This document shows, piece after piece, positions 1 to 12,015 of a DNA stretch of 64,000 nt (position 1 is its first letter; each line of letters begins with the position of its first letter). Both the position numbers and the translations under genes were made by a program. The notes beneath the pieces were generated by a model. That model made no database searches. It worked only from the letters and a program-made list of their open reading frames with translations, and was not told where the DNA came from. The DNA comes from Sipunculus nudus. Lineage: Eukaryota; Annelida; Sipuncula; Golfingiida; Sipunculidae. The DNA lies in the NCBI GenBank assembly GCA_026874595.1, contig CM049311.1, forward strand, positions 68,206,453 to 68,270,452. The letters are read 5' to 3'.

Positions 1-84
1 TCTTTGGTGGCTTCAGCTGGGTCTCACTGTCAAATCCCCCTCCTCTAGTATTTGTTTTGGCCAAAAACATAATAATAAACAATA
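1..84. other. unassigned edge sequence
   Basis: I see no gene, repeat unit or motif I can name before the satellite-core element begins at 85. Confidence 0.5.
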
Positions 85-386
85 ATTGTATCCGCCAAAA
101 CAAAGTTATGTGGATACTATGTTTTCGACCAGGTTCCGCTGCCGCCGCCGCCGTAGCGTTCGTTTCCGGAATAGAACTCTGAGCCCACTGGACAGCTTTT
201 TCCAAAACTTTACATGATTATCGGGTCACGTGAACTGGTGCCAAAATATTTTACGTTGACCTCTGACCTTTCCTCTCTCAAGTGCGTCCATCTATGGGTC
301 TGTTTTGACACATAACCCACCTTTCTTTGGATTTGTTTGACCAATAGAAAAAAAATTTCGCACAAATGTAGCCCTTGGATAGCTTT
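85..386 (-). mobile_element. satellite-core element, 3' terminal part, split by a LINE
   Basis: Reverse-complement copy of the right end of the element seen complete at 20982-21887. It starts with the terminal block ATTGTATCCGCC, then the GC-rich GCCGCCGCCGCCG stretch, the GACCTCTGACC block and the AAATGTAGCCCTTGGATAGC block, in the same order as the other copy. The match stops at 386 inside GGATAGCTTT and resumes at 4055 with the same ten bases, so the 3.67 kb between is an insertion. The piece has no coding role; the small open frame across it is incidental. Confidence 0.85.
377..386. repeat. target-site duplication, left copy (pairs with 4055-4064)
   Basis: GGATAGCTTT here and at 4055-4064 flank the LINE. 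The uninterrupted relative at 21580-21600 has one comparable site at this point of the unit. The last T's merge with the LINE A tail (T run on the plus strand), so the right edge is uncertain by up to three bases. Confidence 0.85.
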
Positions 387-3300
387 TTTTTTATTAATCA
401 TAACAATACATAAATTCACAAAAATGACTCACAAGATCAGTCTGTTTACAATGCACATAATATAGTTTGATGACACACTTCTTGTATTTTCTGATCTTCT
501 ATTATATTTCATATTAAGGTGATAACAAATATATAGCATTGATGAGTAGAAAATGGCCCATTAAATACCATATTTAATTCATATATTCAAATGCCAGGAA
601 TGTGTATTAACCTATTCCTTTTGAAATATTCAAACCTGTCTTTATTGCTCACTTTATTTTTTATTTTGTACTTGAACTTGTTTAATTCCAGTAAGACTTT
701 CAGCAGGCAAGAGTTTTCCCCATTTTTCCATGTGTGTTTAGCTTACCATTCTTATTAGCAATATATTTCTCTATGTCCATAATTTGTCTAATATATACTA
801 CTGCCCCTTTCAAGGATGGTTTCACCTTCTTACACCTGCTAATGTAAATATATCTTTTAATGTATAAAATCAGACTACCAATTAATCCCCTATATTACTC
901 AATAATTATGGATTGACCTTCAAACATTTGGCGATAAGGTAAAACCCTTTCAAAAACATCCATGAAGAGAATTCTCTCCACAGTAATTAGGTAAATGTGC
1001 ATGACCAGAACAAGTGTTCATATGTTTCATCCAATTCTTTGCAGAATGTACATTATGGATTTTCAACTAATTTGATTTTAAACAATCTTTTATTTAAATA
1101 CAATGTTCTACTTAATATTTTATATTGGAACATTCGAAGTTGAACTGCGTTCGTCAGTTTTGGAATTTTAGAAAATGAGGCAAGTACCTCATCAAAGTTA
1201 TTAAGATTATAATCTCTCTTCCACATGTTAAGTGTATTTTCTGGAATTTCAAAGATTTTCTCTATAAGTTTATTATACACTAGTTTTGTAATTTTCCTCC
1301 TATGTGTTATGTCATCAACTTGATGTTTAACTTTGTTGTTGGGGAATCTACTCGACTTAACAATTTTCTTCCATGAATTAGGTATTGCCTCTAAAATTCC
1401 TTGATATGTTAAAAAGTTAATATGCATATTTAATTTTGCACTTAATTCTACGTACCTTAAAAATCTACATTTTTCTTTACCTATGTGCACAATATCTCGT
1501 ATGTACCTTATATTTGCTTTATACCATTTATTATAGCAAATCACATTATTAGCAATTTTAATATATGAGTTATACCATAAAGTCTGGTTCATAATATCTT
1601 CCATGGTACAAGGTGTAGCAAAATTAAAGTTACACCATGCATGCATTGTCTCTCTCCAAAAAGGGTTCCCAATATTTAAAACTGACTTGCAGTCCTCTGC
1701 TGATAAATTACATCTGAAGATGAACTGCCTAAGTGGAAACAGATCATGTGATTTTTCCAAATATCTTCATCATGCCTCTGCAGAAGTTTTTGCACCCAAC
1801 TGATTTAAATAGCTTCATTCTGTGTTTGGATATGGATCATATTAAGACCACCTTTATTGTATGGTGCAATTAAGGTACTGCGTTTCACTTTATCAGGTTT
1901 ATTAGACCATATGAATTTATAAATAATACTATTTAGTTCCTTAAAATAATCACATGAGGGACCAGGCAGTGTTGAAAATAGATATATTAATTGTGACAAA
2001 GCACTGCAATTCAGAATAGTAATTTTCCCCATAGTTGTCAGCTTTCTCATTGACCAAGCCTGCAAGGTTCTTCTGATTGTATTCAGTTTTTTATAGTTAT
2101 CTTCAATTAAGTTAACTATTGATGACCGTAATGATATACCCAAAATTTTAACAGGTCCAGTAGACCACTGTAAACCTAGGTCCTGTACCTCTACCTTGTT
2201 TTCTTCTAAATTAGGTGTATTTTTTACTTTAGGCATTATGAAACTTTTATCTTTATTTAATTCAAGAAAACAGGAATTCTGAAAATTTTCAAATATGCTT
2301 AATGATTCTCTAATACTATTAATATCAGATAACAACATTACAGTGTCATCAGCATATTGGAGTATTTTATACTCATATCTATTAAAAGTAATTCCTTTCA
2401 ATTTGTGATTGTGTCTTATTTCAGTAGCTAACAGTTCTGTAAATAAAATAAATAAATATGGTGAAAGTGGACAGCCTTGTCTTACACCTCTTGTTGGTGT
2501 GAAAAAGTCTGAAATCCATCCGTTATTTATAATACATGTACTACAGTTAATTTATAATGTCTTAATCCATCTTATGAAAGTTTCTCCAAAGTTGAAATAA
2601 TTTAGACATTCCCATATAAATGGCCATTGCAAACAGTCAAACGCTTTTTTTATAATAAATTGTCATAATATAACCGAAAATGCTTAATTCATTTGCACTA
2701 TTAATAATATTAATCATCTTATTTATATTTTCTTCTATAAATCTTCCTTTTATAAAACCTGTTTGGTCTTGATTAATGAGTTTAGGTATAAATGATTTCA
2801 TTCTATTTGCAAAGCATTTGGAAATTATTTTATAATCTGTGTTAAGCAATATTATTGGTCTCCAATTCTGGAGGCCTGTTAAAGTTTTGTTCTTCTTAGA
2901 TAACAGATTAATAATTCCTTGTGTCTGGGTCGAACAGAGATTGCCAATTTCTAAAGAATATGTTAAGCCATCCATGAAATATTGTTTTATGTCTTTCCAG
3001 AAGAATTTATAAAAATGGTATCCCATCCAAGCCAGGTGTTTTATTGTTCGGAAAGCTTTATAGAGCTTCTAGAACTTCATTTTCTGTTATTACACTATCA
3101 CAAATGGTCCTCTCATTATCTGAAAGTTTTTTATTATTTTTATGATCTTTAAAAATATCTTGCCCTTGGACTGTTTGAATATTAGTTTTAGCTTTGTACA
3201 GGTTTTCATAAAATAGTTTTTCCTCTTTTAAGATATCTTGGGTGTTCTCTATAATCCTACCATCATTTAAGACTAGTTTATTGAGTACTTTTTTTTATTA

Positions 3301-4054
3301 TAATTTTCTCCAAGTTTAAAAAATATTTTGTTAACATTCCCCCTGTTCGAACCATCTTGCTCTGCTGCGCACTATTGCGCCTCTGGTTTTTTCTTCTACT
3401 ATTTTCTCTAGCTCTTTCTTAATTATTTCTTCTTCCTCTTTATTATGTATCACTGGGTTTTGCTGTAGGACTTTCAGCCTCTCTTCAAGATCTTTTAGTC
3501 GTGAATTTCTTTTCTTGTTTAGAGATATACTATATGAGATGGAATCTCTCCGGATATTCATCTATAACCTCCCAAAGAAGGCTCGGATTTGAACCTTTAT
3601 TTTATAAAATCGTATTTGAAATAGTTGATTTTATACGTTTAACATATTCTTCATTTTGCAACAGGCTACAGTTTAGTTTCCAATAACCTTTTCCTTTCTT
3701 ATGTTTACTTGTTTTTATTGTTATTGATATGCCCAAATGGTCTGTTTTGTAAGCTGGTATAATATCAGTAGCCTTTACCCATTCTTTAACATTCACTCAT
3801 TGATACCAAGAAAAAATCTAGACGACTCCAGACTGGTGTGGGGTTATCTCTTGACCATGTATATCTTTTAGTATTTGGATTTTTCAGTCTCCATATATCA
3901 ATTACGCCTGTCTCTTCCATATAATCTAATATTATTCTTCTTGCATTTTTTTTACTTTCGTATGATCCATTTGATCTATCCAATAAACTATCCAATGTGA
4001 TATTCCAATCCCGACCCAGAATCTTGTGGTCATTTACCATATTTTCAATATCCA
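387..4054 (-). pseudogene. 5'-truncated L1/Tx1-like LINE, endonuclease plus reverse transcriptase
   Basis: Decayed non-LTR retrotransposon read on the minus strand. In order: the C-terminal half of an apurinic-type endonuclease (about 4050-3790, with GRDWN and SRLDFFLVS; DHLGISI continues at about 3740), a linker (3561-3331), reverse transcriptase with NWRPIILLNTDYKIISK and DQTGFIKGR (3026-2637), an FDCLQWPFIWE segment near 2630, LSPYLFIL near 2450, the catalytic QYADDT near 2350, a thumb region (1760-1053), a CCHC-like knuckle CTFC-x10-H-x4-C near 1000, and a lysine-rich tail ending at a stop at 587-589. Several frameshifts and stops break it, so it is inactive. An A tail lies at 392-384 just after AATAAA. 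It is flanked by GGATAGCTTT at 377-386 and 4055-4064. The knuckle, A tail and TTT/A site favour the L1/Tx1 group; a related clade is possible. Confidence 0.92.
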
Positions 4055-4562
4055 GGATAGCTTTATAACATACGTAAAAATGGTGGCGCCATCTGCAGCC
4101 ATTTTTTAACAGCTTCCATCTGTTTATCTGCCTTGGGATAAAATCTATCATATCTCTGCAGTGAATGGACTTATCCACCAGAAATTTTGCATGTGTATTC
4201 ATCTTGGACAGCTTTCTTGATTTTATGACAGGTGGCACCACCTACATTCACATTCAGGCTGCGGACATCCAGGCTTATATCTCAGGACCGGTTTGATGTA
4301 ATCTCCTGAAATTTTGCATATGTATAGAACTCACATGGCTCTTTAATTATACGCAAAACTGGTGGCGCTACCTGCAACCATTTTTGCACAGCGTCCGTCT
4401 GGTTGTCTGCCGTTGGACAAAATCACACATATCTCGGCAGGGGTTTGACTTATTTGCCCAAAATTATTTGTATATACATCTTGGATAGCTTTCTCGATTT
4501 TGTGGCAGGTGGCGCCACCTACTTTCACGTTCAGGCTGCAGACATCCAGGCTTATATCTCAG
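4055..4562 (-). mobile_element. satellite-core element, array part beyond the LINE
   Basis: Continuation of the reverse-complement element at 85-386. It contains four half-units, each centred on a GGTGGCGCCACC-like palindrome (about 4081, 4232, 4361 and 4509) and separated by the ATGCAAAATTT and GAGATATGAG words of the family. It is cut off at 4562 against the next repeat, so the left terminal hairpin is missing. An open frame at 4241-3786 runs from this repeat straight into the LINE endonuclease: a chimera made by insertion. Confidence 0.85.
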
Positions 4563-4935
4563 CTCGTCCGAGAGCTTTGTAGTAACAATTGGTGTACCGA
4601 ATTTGAGGACCAAATTGGAAATACTACAAAAGTTAGGTGGTTCATAAAAATGTTACATTTCGGGGATTTTTACTTTGAAGGGAAAAGGTCAAGGTCACCA
4701 GGTGTTGAACTTGCCCGAGGACATGTTAGGAACAATCGGTGTACCAAATCTGAGGACAAAATGTGGAATACTTCAAAAGTTATGGGGTTCACAAAAATGT
4801 CATATTTCTGCAGATTTGACCTTGAAGATGAAGGTCAAGGTCACTGTTTTTTATAACTTTTCCTTGATTTTAGTAGGAACAACTGCTGTACCAAATGTGA
4901 GGACAAAATGTTTAATACTTTCAGCCAGCTGATCT
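4563..4935 (+). repeat. about 148-bp tandem repeat with GGTCAAGGTCAC
   Basis: Two and a half units begin with the AACAATTGGTGTACC block at about 4583, 4731 and 4878. Each carries GAGGACAAAATG, TTCACAAAAATGT and a GGTCAAGGTCAC word. A relative in the opposite orientation lies at 44700-45140. Open frames across it are by-products of the repeat. Confidence 0.85.
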
Positions 4936-5630
4936 AAAAATATGCAATTAAATTTTAATTAAATAAAATTGTTGTTTACTATTAGGGATTAAATGAATCA
5001 AGTATATGATAGACAATGATGCAGTTGATTATATTAAATTAATCTAAATTTCCAGGTCTTTTCCAGGTGTTTAATTTGTTGGTTTATATTTATTACAATA
5101 TTAAAAAAAAAAATATTTCAAAATTTTAAAATATTACTCGGACAAGTAAAGATGACATTAAGACTCGTGTGTTTCAGCTGTTACATGATACTGGCTAAAT
5201 AATGAAAATTTATATTACTGAGACCTTAATTTCAGTTAATAAAATTAAACATTCCCAACTTGGTTTTCTCCTTGTATAATATATTGGGTGTTTTGATCCT
5301 TGGATTATTTTTAACACATGTATCAGTCTCATAGCTGAGAATACATTTTTTTAATACGATTTAAAAAATAAAAATATTCAAATTCTTCCTGTTAGTGCTG
5401 TTGGTTTAATTTTCACAACATGTACGCATTAGCATTTCATCTGTTAAACTATGAAATTTTAAACCAATTGATAAAAAAATGTTGATTTCATTCAAAATTT
5501 CAAGCACCGTGTCTTGATTGTTTACGTCAATTCAGTATAAATGCTGTGTGCTTAACTGTTACATAACACCTTTACTTCTGACCTACTGCCTGTGTGAGTG
5601 TCTGGGTCAGGCAGTATTTACCAAAGGGCC
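4936..5630. repeat. AT-rich, partly an inverted copy of the 50.6-kb repeat
   Basis: About 4946-5060 matches the reverse complement of 50635-50760, sharing the TGATAGACAATGATGCAG and TTAGGGAT blocks. The rest is AT-rich with no gene that I can see. Confidence 0.6.
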
Positions 5631-5665
5631 TCTTTCTCTCTCTGGCACTCTCTCTCTCTCTGGCA

Positions 5666-5734
<69 letters not shown>
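5631..5734. repeat. (CT)n microsatellite
   Basis: About 100 bases of near-perfect CT dinucleotides, interrupted by two CTGGCA blocks near the left side. The Ser-Leu open frames across it are artefacts. Confidence 0.97.
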
Positions 5735-5738
<4 letters not shown>

Positions 5739-6534
5739 ACAGTCAAGCTCTCTCTATCCTGCTTTGACAGGTACTATAAACGTGATTAATTAGCTATAAA
5801 TGTTGAAGCAATTTAAAAATGAGAATCAACTGGAATATTCACAATCACATATATATGATATTCTATAAATGTTCAGTAACATTTTTATACCTGGAAAAAA
5901 ATGATGTAATGAAAAAAAGGAATTAATGCAAATATTGTTAATTTTTTCTGGCTCAGTAAAATGGGAAAAAATGATTTGCTTTGTTTCTCCATCTTTCTGC
6001 CTGTTTTAAATATTAAATGATTATGAATAAACTATTTTTCTTATAAGCACTGTTGAATTAAATTTCATATCTAGTACGTATATGGAAGAGTGTTGTAATT
6101 CCCATCATCCCCTTCTTCACCCTACTGAGTCCTTGGTCCTTGGTACTGTGAACAATAGTTCTACTGCAACTGCATAACATTTAATAATTAAAGAAAATAT
6201 CTACAGAGAGATAGAGGGGTTGTAACTCCCATCATAACCCCCCCCCCCCCCATCAAATTGAAAGAAAAGATTTATTAAATAAATTGGATCTCATTAGACA
6301 AATGTGTAAACTGTTAAACTGTCAACAGCTTCTCAAAAAGATAACCAATGGAAACTCATGGTCAGATCTCAAAATATTATTTGCAACAATTTCTTCAATC
6401 TATCAACCAACCATGGCCTAGATTACCTCTTCCTTTCAAACTTTAACTACATTTCATAATATTTTAGATTTTAGCCTTCCAGCTGTTGAATGCTCCGTCC
6501 CCATTCCCTCTCTGTCTCCTTTTCTCTCAACATC
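5735..6534. repeat. AT-rich stretch with C14 run and an inverted relative at 53.7 kb
   Basis: About 5985-6260 resembles the reverse complement of 53640-53850 and of 49670-49740: both have the CATCTTTCTG and AAGCACTGTTGAATTAAA blocks next to a long G/C run, here C14 at 6238-6251. No coding region is seen. Confidence 0.6.
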
Positions 6535-7080
6535 TAGTCTTTGTTGCCCTCACTATTCCCCTTTCCGAACCCCATCCCAATGCAGCCTCAGTAAACAAGA
6601 ACAAGATGAATCAGATATTTTTATTTTGTATAACTATTTATCCACAGGTACATTCCAGAAATTATGTCAATATTGTGTAATATGTAGACGAGGTGGGTAT
6701 TTTGTATAACTATTTATCCACAGGTACATTCCAGAAATTATGTCAATATTGTGTAATATGTAGACGAGGTGGGCATCAAAATAATGTGGTCAAGACTAAA
6801 GAGATATCATGTCATACAGTCACAAATTCATATATCCCCTCATCAGCATAGTTAATCATAGCATTAGACCTGTCAAATGGAAATCTTGCAGACTTCCATA
6901 CACTGTAGATCCTTCAACAAATAGACTTATCATCATTCTACCACTGCTTAGTATACTGTCATTGCATTCACATTTGCTCAAATAAATTGATTTTTTTCAA
7001 CCCCTCCCAAATAAATATAAAAATAAACCACTATATTTTACTCCATATCAATCCATCAGTCAGGTTATTTCATATATTAA
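6535..7080 (+). repeat. interspersed repeat, left part, split by the Gypsy element
   Basis: Reverse-complement relative of 30180-30625, colinear over about 550 bases: the GAACCCCATCCCAA, AACAAGAACAAGATGAATCAG and GTAGATCCTTCAACAAATAG blocks occur in the same order. The match breaks at 7080 where the LTR begins and resumes at 12204. Confidence 0.85.
6623..6774. repeat. 76-bp tandem duplication
   Basis: Two nearly identical 76-base units start at 6623 and 6699 with ATTTTGTATAACTATTTATC and end with GACGAGGTGGG. The inverted relative at 30450-30560 has one unit only, so the duplication is local and recent. Confidence 0.95.
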
Positions 7081-7335
7081 TGTAGGTTTTATCTCCATCT
7101 AACTAAAGAAAGTCATGAAAAGTATCGTTTGATACCTCGCTGCTGACTTGTCTCTCGCTCTAACACAGCACGGGACCTGATGACACGCAACCTTGCACGG
7201 GGAACTTGTGGGTATTCTTGCGTTCCTCGCTCCCTCTCTCGCCTCGCTCTCAGGTCCGTCTCCACGGTCACTATGGCAACCAGGGGTACAAGATGCCCCA
7301 GGCATCCTACACATCGTACATGCAAATCCCCAACA
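7081..7335 (-). repeat. 3' LTR
   Basis: 255 bases, beginning TGTTGGGGATTTGCATG and ending CCTACA on the minus strand (TG...CA). It matches 12016-12203 except for a roughly 67-base GC-rich block, present here at about 7195-7265 and absent from the other copy. Confidence 0.92.
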
Positions 7336-7348
7336 CTCCCCCTGTTTT
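7336..7348 (-). promoter_or_regulatory. polypurine tract
   Basis: On the minus strand AAAACAGGGGGAG lies directly against the TG of the 3' LTR, the expected place for the plus-strand DNA primer. It fixes the LTR boundary. Confidence 0.85.
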
Positions 7349-7439
7349 CTCAAAGGTGACCCTGTCTCCAAAACCTAAAAATAAAGCATAACTGTAGCGG
7401 AAGACTCACTACTCAGCAGTGCCGACCTCTATCACTAAA

Positions 7440-9084
7440 AAGGGGATTTAGCACAAGTCTAGTGAATATCCTACACTGGATACACAATATAAATGACGAC
7501 ACACCAAATAAAAGCATGTCCATCAGAACAGCCCCGTCCCCGCTCCTCTGCGTGGAGCCCGTACCCAGCGCATGACCCCTCCGAAACTGATGACCTAATA
7601 ACACCTACAGTCAACAGCTTGTACAGATGTTTTTCATCCTCGCCCTCAAAACCTAACGGAGTTCTTTATATGCGTTCCCGTACGTTGTCAATCCTATGCT
7701 GGATTCCCTTCATGCATCCCAAATCCAGATCATGAGATGCAAATACATCTTGGTAACTCATTAGGAGGTCCCCAAGACTCGTCAACTGAGACTCTGTGAG
7801 CTCCTCTTTTCTTGTGTTTTCAAACAAGAAAGCTAAGTGTTGCGGCATTCCTGCCGTAACCTCGGACAGTCTTTCCTGTAGTTCACCTCTAGAACCGTTA
7901 ATGACCGATGAAGTGATACTCACTGTGTTTGCTCCTATACATGCTTCTCTAAAGCACGACTTCACTAAACCGCAACCTGATGGCTTTATGGGTAGATCTC
8001 CATTGCCGCCCGCAACCGGGCCTGCAACGTCTTCTTGGACAACAGATAATCTCACCACAAGTGACATAAAGGCTTGGGGGGAATCCACGACATCCATCTC
8101 AGATGACGCTCTAGTCACTTCCTTGAGCAAAGGCACAGCATCCATCTCAGATGCTTCTCCTGAAGTGTTGTTAGGCAAGCTTGTGACACCCATCTCAGAT
8201 GCCACCTCAGTAACTCCCTTGGGTACAACCACAGCGTCGATCTCAGATGCTGCCCCGAAGACTTCATTCTTCCTGAGAATAATAGCGTTTTCCTGACTGT
8301 TAATCACATTAACATACCCATTACTCAAAGTTACTGTAGCTGCCGCCAACAATCCCCTTCGACTAAGCCATGGCTCTATCACAAAGCCCACAGTAGCATC
8401 TTGCACCGACACTGGAACGGCTGCCACCGAACTGGCCGGAATAACACTTCTTTTAGCCACCTACACTCTATAAATAGGATAGCTAACACCATCTAGTCCT
8501 CTCTTGAACGTTGCATTGATTGGTCTACCATCCAAGTTGATCTCACCAGTTGCAAAGTCTATGACACACTTCTTGTCACTTAGAAAATCGAGCCCTAGCA
8601 GAACAGGATCAGGGATTTCTGCCACATACACCGTCCCAGTGTGTACCGAATTTCCTAACTTGATGGAAATTCCTTCCCTTTTTACAGCTGGAACTTTTTT
8701 TCCTTGTCCTCAATACCCTTGAGGATGACCTTTTTGCCTTCCAGCTCTTACTCATGGGCTCACCACTGGTACCTGAGCCGCACTGTCGACAATGGCTTCA
8801 CTCTCCCGGCCATTAACGACAATCGGTACCACTAGACTTAGTCCCATGCACCTCCTGATGTGTATTACGTCACTGTCCTCCTGAACCAGGGGCTCCTGAG
8901 AATGATAAATACTTATCGATTGTTGATCTATTGACATAGCTCCTGCTTGAGCTATTTGTTCCTTGACATCTGGAATGACACCAGAACTGATTTGGCAATT
9001 TACTACTATTTTGTCACTTCCATTAAATCTTAGGTTTTCGGTTTCTTGACAAGGCATACTGGAAAAACCCGAATCCGCTTGCAT
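7440..9084 (-). pseudogene. pol remnant: aspartic protease and start of reverse transcriptase
   Basis: Protease: VNGRESEAIVDSAAQVPVVS near 8790 is the flap-side and active-site region, with DSAAQ where the family normally has D-S/T-G-A. DPVLLGLDFL near 8600 and the following GEINLDG complete the fold. 8460-7666 is one 264-residue frame holding a linker of repeated SEMDAV-like units and ending in LGDLLMSYQDVFASHDLDLG, the usual lead-in to Gypsy reverse transcriptase. RTPLGFEGEDEKHL and GVIRSS follow past a stop near 7660. After about 7560 the similarity ends and the tract runs to the polypurine tract: the catalytic reverse transcriptase core, RNase H and integrase are deleted. A frame change lies between 8752 and 8722. 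Confidence 0.85.
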
Positions 9085-9289
9085 ATCTGGTACTTAGTTA
9101 CTTGAACATCATTGCAGACACAATCATCAAAAACACATGGCTGACTCTCATCACTTACACTTACACTATGTACCGCTGATTCAACCTTTCCCTGTTATCC
9201 TGTCTGTTCGGTCGAGCAATGGCCACCTGCCTCGACCCCTACGAATTAAAAGGCTGTTGCTGACCTTCTGGTGGGCACTGTGCACCTCC

Positions 9290-10570
9290 AGCGGTTCCTA
9301 CAGTACCAGCTACTGTTTCAGCAGCCCTCGGCTGCCGAGTAGGACAATTCCGTGCGAAGTGATCAGTCTTGCGTCATTTAAAGCACAGAGTTTGATTGCG
9401 ACCTCTACCAGCATTCTGTTTGAAATGGTGACGACTCTGCCTGGTTTCTCTTCTGTGCGTAGACGGACTTGTGACCTTACCTATATGCCGTGTCAACTTC
9501 TCTAATGACTTGGCCATGGCCTCCAAGGATTTCTCAATGGAACCACTCCTCTTCTTACCCATTTCTTCCATTTGTTTGGTCAGAATGTCTACTGTTGACA
9601 GTGGTTCCTTGGTAAGCAGTGGGTGCTGAGCTGATTAGTCTGGTGCGCCATCATTGCCGGCCTGATGGCAAGCTCCCTCCAACAACTGCACTTGTCTTAC
9701 AGCTACATTGGTCCTGGTATTTCCGAAATATAATGCGCTTGTTTTTTATGTATTCTTTCACATATTGGCCGCTCTCCTGACATTCCTGGGATTTTTTTTC
9801 CAAAGCTGCCTGCGCTGCAATCTTGATCTAAACCCCTTTCAAAAAGATGTCGATAGCCAACTGCTCACGTACCTCCTCATTTTCCATGCCAGAAGTCCAC
9901 TTTTGACCTCAAAGTATACTCTGGGAGAATTCCTCTAGGCTCTCATTGTCTTGCTGGCGGAGCTGGTACAGCTATCCACTCACTGTAAGTGGCTCATCCT
10001 TCACGCCTAATCTCCTTTCCAGGCATTTGGTAAGTTTGGCATACTATAATCAAATCCGATATCTCGGACAAACTTTAGGGCTTGGCCTGTCAGACAATCG
10101 ACAAGTTTCTCCACAAATTTACTATCAAACAAGCGATACCTATTTCCTAGTCTCTCAAACTGGAAATTAAATGTGTACCAGTCCTCCACACCGCTAAATG
10201 TTGGCATACTAGCAGAGACTGGTGACCTACGTCTTCTACTGTGGTATCTTTGGTGATTTTATAGGGCAGCTACTTGGGAGGGCGCAGTGGATCTTATCTT
10301 TTGTACCAGTGGCGGCGGAATCTGTTTGGTAGGTTGAGGGTCCATGTGGGTTGCAGTACGTGTTTCATGATCTGATACAAGGTTGGCAGGATGATGCCTA
10401 TCATTGGAATGTCCCCTCAAATTTACTCCGATACATACTTCTGATTCAAGGACAGGTATCTGTTGGCATACACTATCTGATGGGATTTGGTCTTGCTGGC
10501 ACATAACATTGTCAAGAATTGCTAACCTGTTAGTAGGTTTCTCTCGACAACTGTGGGCCTCTGGCATTCA
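9290..10570 (-). pseudogene. gag remnant with zinc knuckle
   Basis: Retrotransposon capsid gene, broken into several frames. 10567-10259 is a polar N-terminal part. 10207-10007 carries the capsid signature MPTFSGVEDWYTFNFQFERL and the following LVDCLTGQALKFV. NEEVREQLAIDIFLKG-like sequence follows near 9850 in another frame. 9571-9374 is a basic segment leading to a CCHC knuckle near 9385-9345, in which the second cysteine codon is TGA (C-F-K-stop...H...C), a single-base loss. Gag precedes protease on the same strand, the standard order. It would not make a full product as it stands. Confidence 0.85.
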
Positions 10571-11992
10571 GCACCTGAATTAACTGCAAGAAGGTCAAGG
10601 TCATCATCAGAAATTACAGGGCCTTGCCCACTGTGGGACGGTTAGAAGCATTAGTGCCATAGGGCAAGGTCGGATCAAGGTCAGAGTCAATTAGCGGTAC
10701 TCTGAGTGGGGCAAAATTGGTATTATGGGATGGAGAGGCATTGTCAGGTAAAACACACTTACCTGCCACTGTTCTCCCAGTATCTTTATAAACTTTACAT
10801 GTGGAACCCGGTCCAGTGACACTATGCTGTGATGCCCCCCCCCCTTAGGACATTAAGGCATTATGATACAGCTGGAAAGTTGCTGAATGCCAGGGCGTTA
10901 GCACCAAAATTGGAAAATGCTAGTACTGGGCTACACTGGGCCAGAACAGGATGAGATGCAGCACGGGAGTGGGAAATTACAAAAACACCCGCAGAGAATA
11001 ATTCCTGCCAGGACTGGGAAGATCTACCCGAAATCCGAGCCGAATCCCCACAACTAAACCTAGGATGTTCACTAAGTAGGCACATTATAGCTCGGGCTAT
11101 ATATTCTGGGAATAGAGTGGGATTTGCGTTCATCAAGTCAGCTGCAGCAGCTGTGCTAAGATCAATCACGTGAGAAATTTCTCTAATGATCAAGGTCAAG
11201 GTCAAAACATGCAAATGTTACATACAACTATGTAAGCAATAAGTAGTTCATTACTTCAGCATGCCATGCAGGTACATGCTGAAAGCAAATCTGATGTACA
11301 TTAACAGTACAACTGTACTCATTTACATCAAAGTTCAGTAAATTCTTAAATAAACAGCTTAAATATTCATCTCAATACCCTTATAGGCACTATCTTACAG
11401 TTAAAACCAATTATTTCTATTAATATGTACTTGTACTGTCAACAAATTAACCTTAATCCCCAGGTTAATTGATTAAATGTGTTTGTCCCAAGAAAAACTA
11501 GCAAAAATACTCTATTACACACGGTAGTAACTGTTTATACACGTGACTTAAATGACTATTTCACAAAGTCACAGCGAATTTACATGCATTCAGATTCTAT
11601 AGTTGAACCATCTCAGGGTTGGAACTGTGCGACGATGCTGCCATCTAGTGGTAAGCACAGGTACGATTTAATGCCAGCTAGTCTGGCCGGTGAACTGGAC
11701 GCTTGAAACTTACTTTCGAGAAATCACTACATTGCGGGTGTAAAATTGCTTTTACTTAGAAAGCATCAAGCTAACATCCACCTCACTCCCTTTATAAACA
11801 AAAGGGGAATGTCAGGCACCGAAAGACCGAGACAATCGAACCTGTCACTACTAATTAAAATGGGCACGGGCCGTGAAAAACAATGTCTCAATTGGAATTT
11901 TAACGTAAGGCAAGATGTCCGCTGGCTAATCGCTCGGGCGAACCGGGTTAAAAACAACGGAATTTTTACGTTGAGGGCCAGTAAATGTAGTT
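10571..11992 (-). other. Gypsy 5' leader region
   Basis: About 1.4 kb between the primer-binding site and gag. It holds a C10 run at 10835-10844 and small open frames (for example 11214-10861) that I do not recognise. It is long for a Gypsy leader and may contain a further insertion. Confidence 0.5.
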
Positions 11993-12010
11993 GCCCTCCG
12001 TTGGGCGCCA
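11993..12010 (-). promoter_or_regulatory. primer-binding site, tRNA-Lys type
   Basis: On the minus strand TGGCGCCCAACGGAGGGC starts five bases after the 5' LTR. It matches 16 of 18 bases of the complement of the 3' end of animal tRNA-Lys(CTT), as I recall that tRNA. Confidence 0.8.
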
Positions 12011-12015
12011 GTTAA

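Noticed and set aside
5518-5789. Ser/Leu-rich frames
   Set aside because: Translation of the (CT)n microsatellite.
7099-7391. Overlapping 60-90 codon frames on both strands
   Set aside because: They fall inside the LTR, whose GC-rich block is open in several frames by chance.
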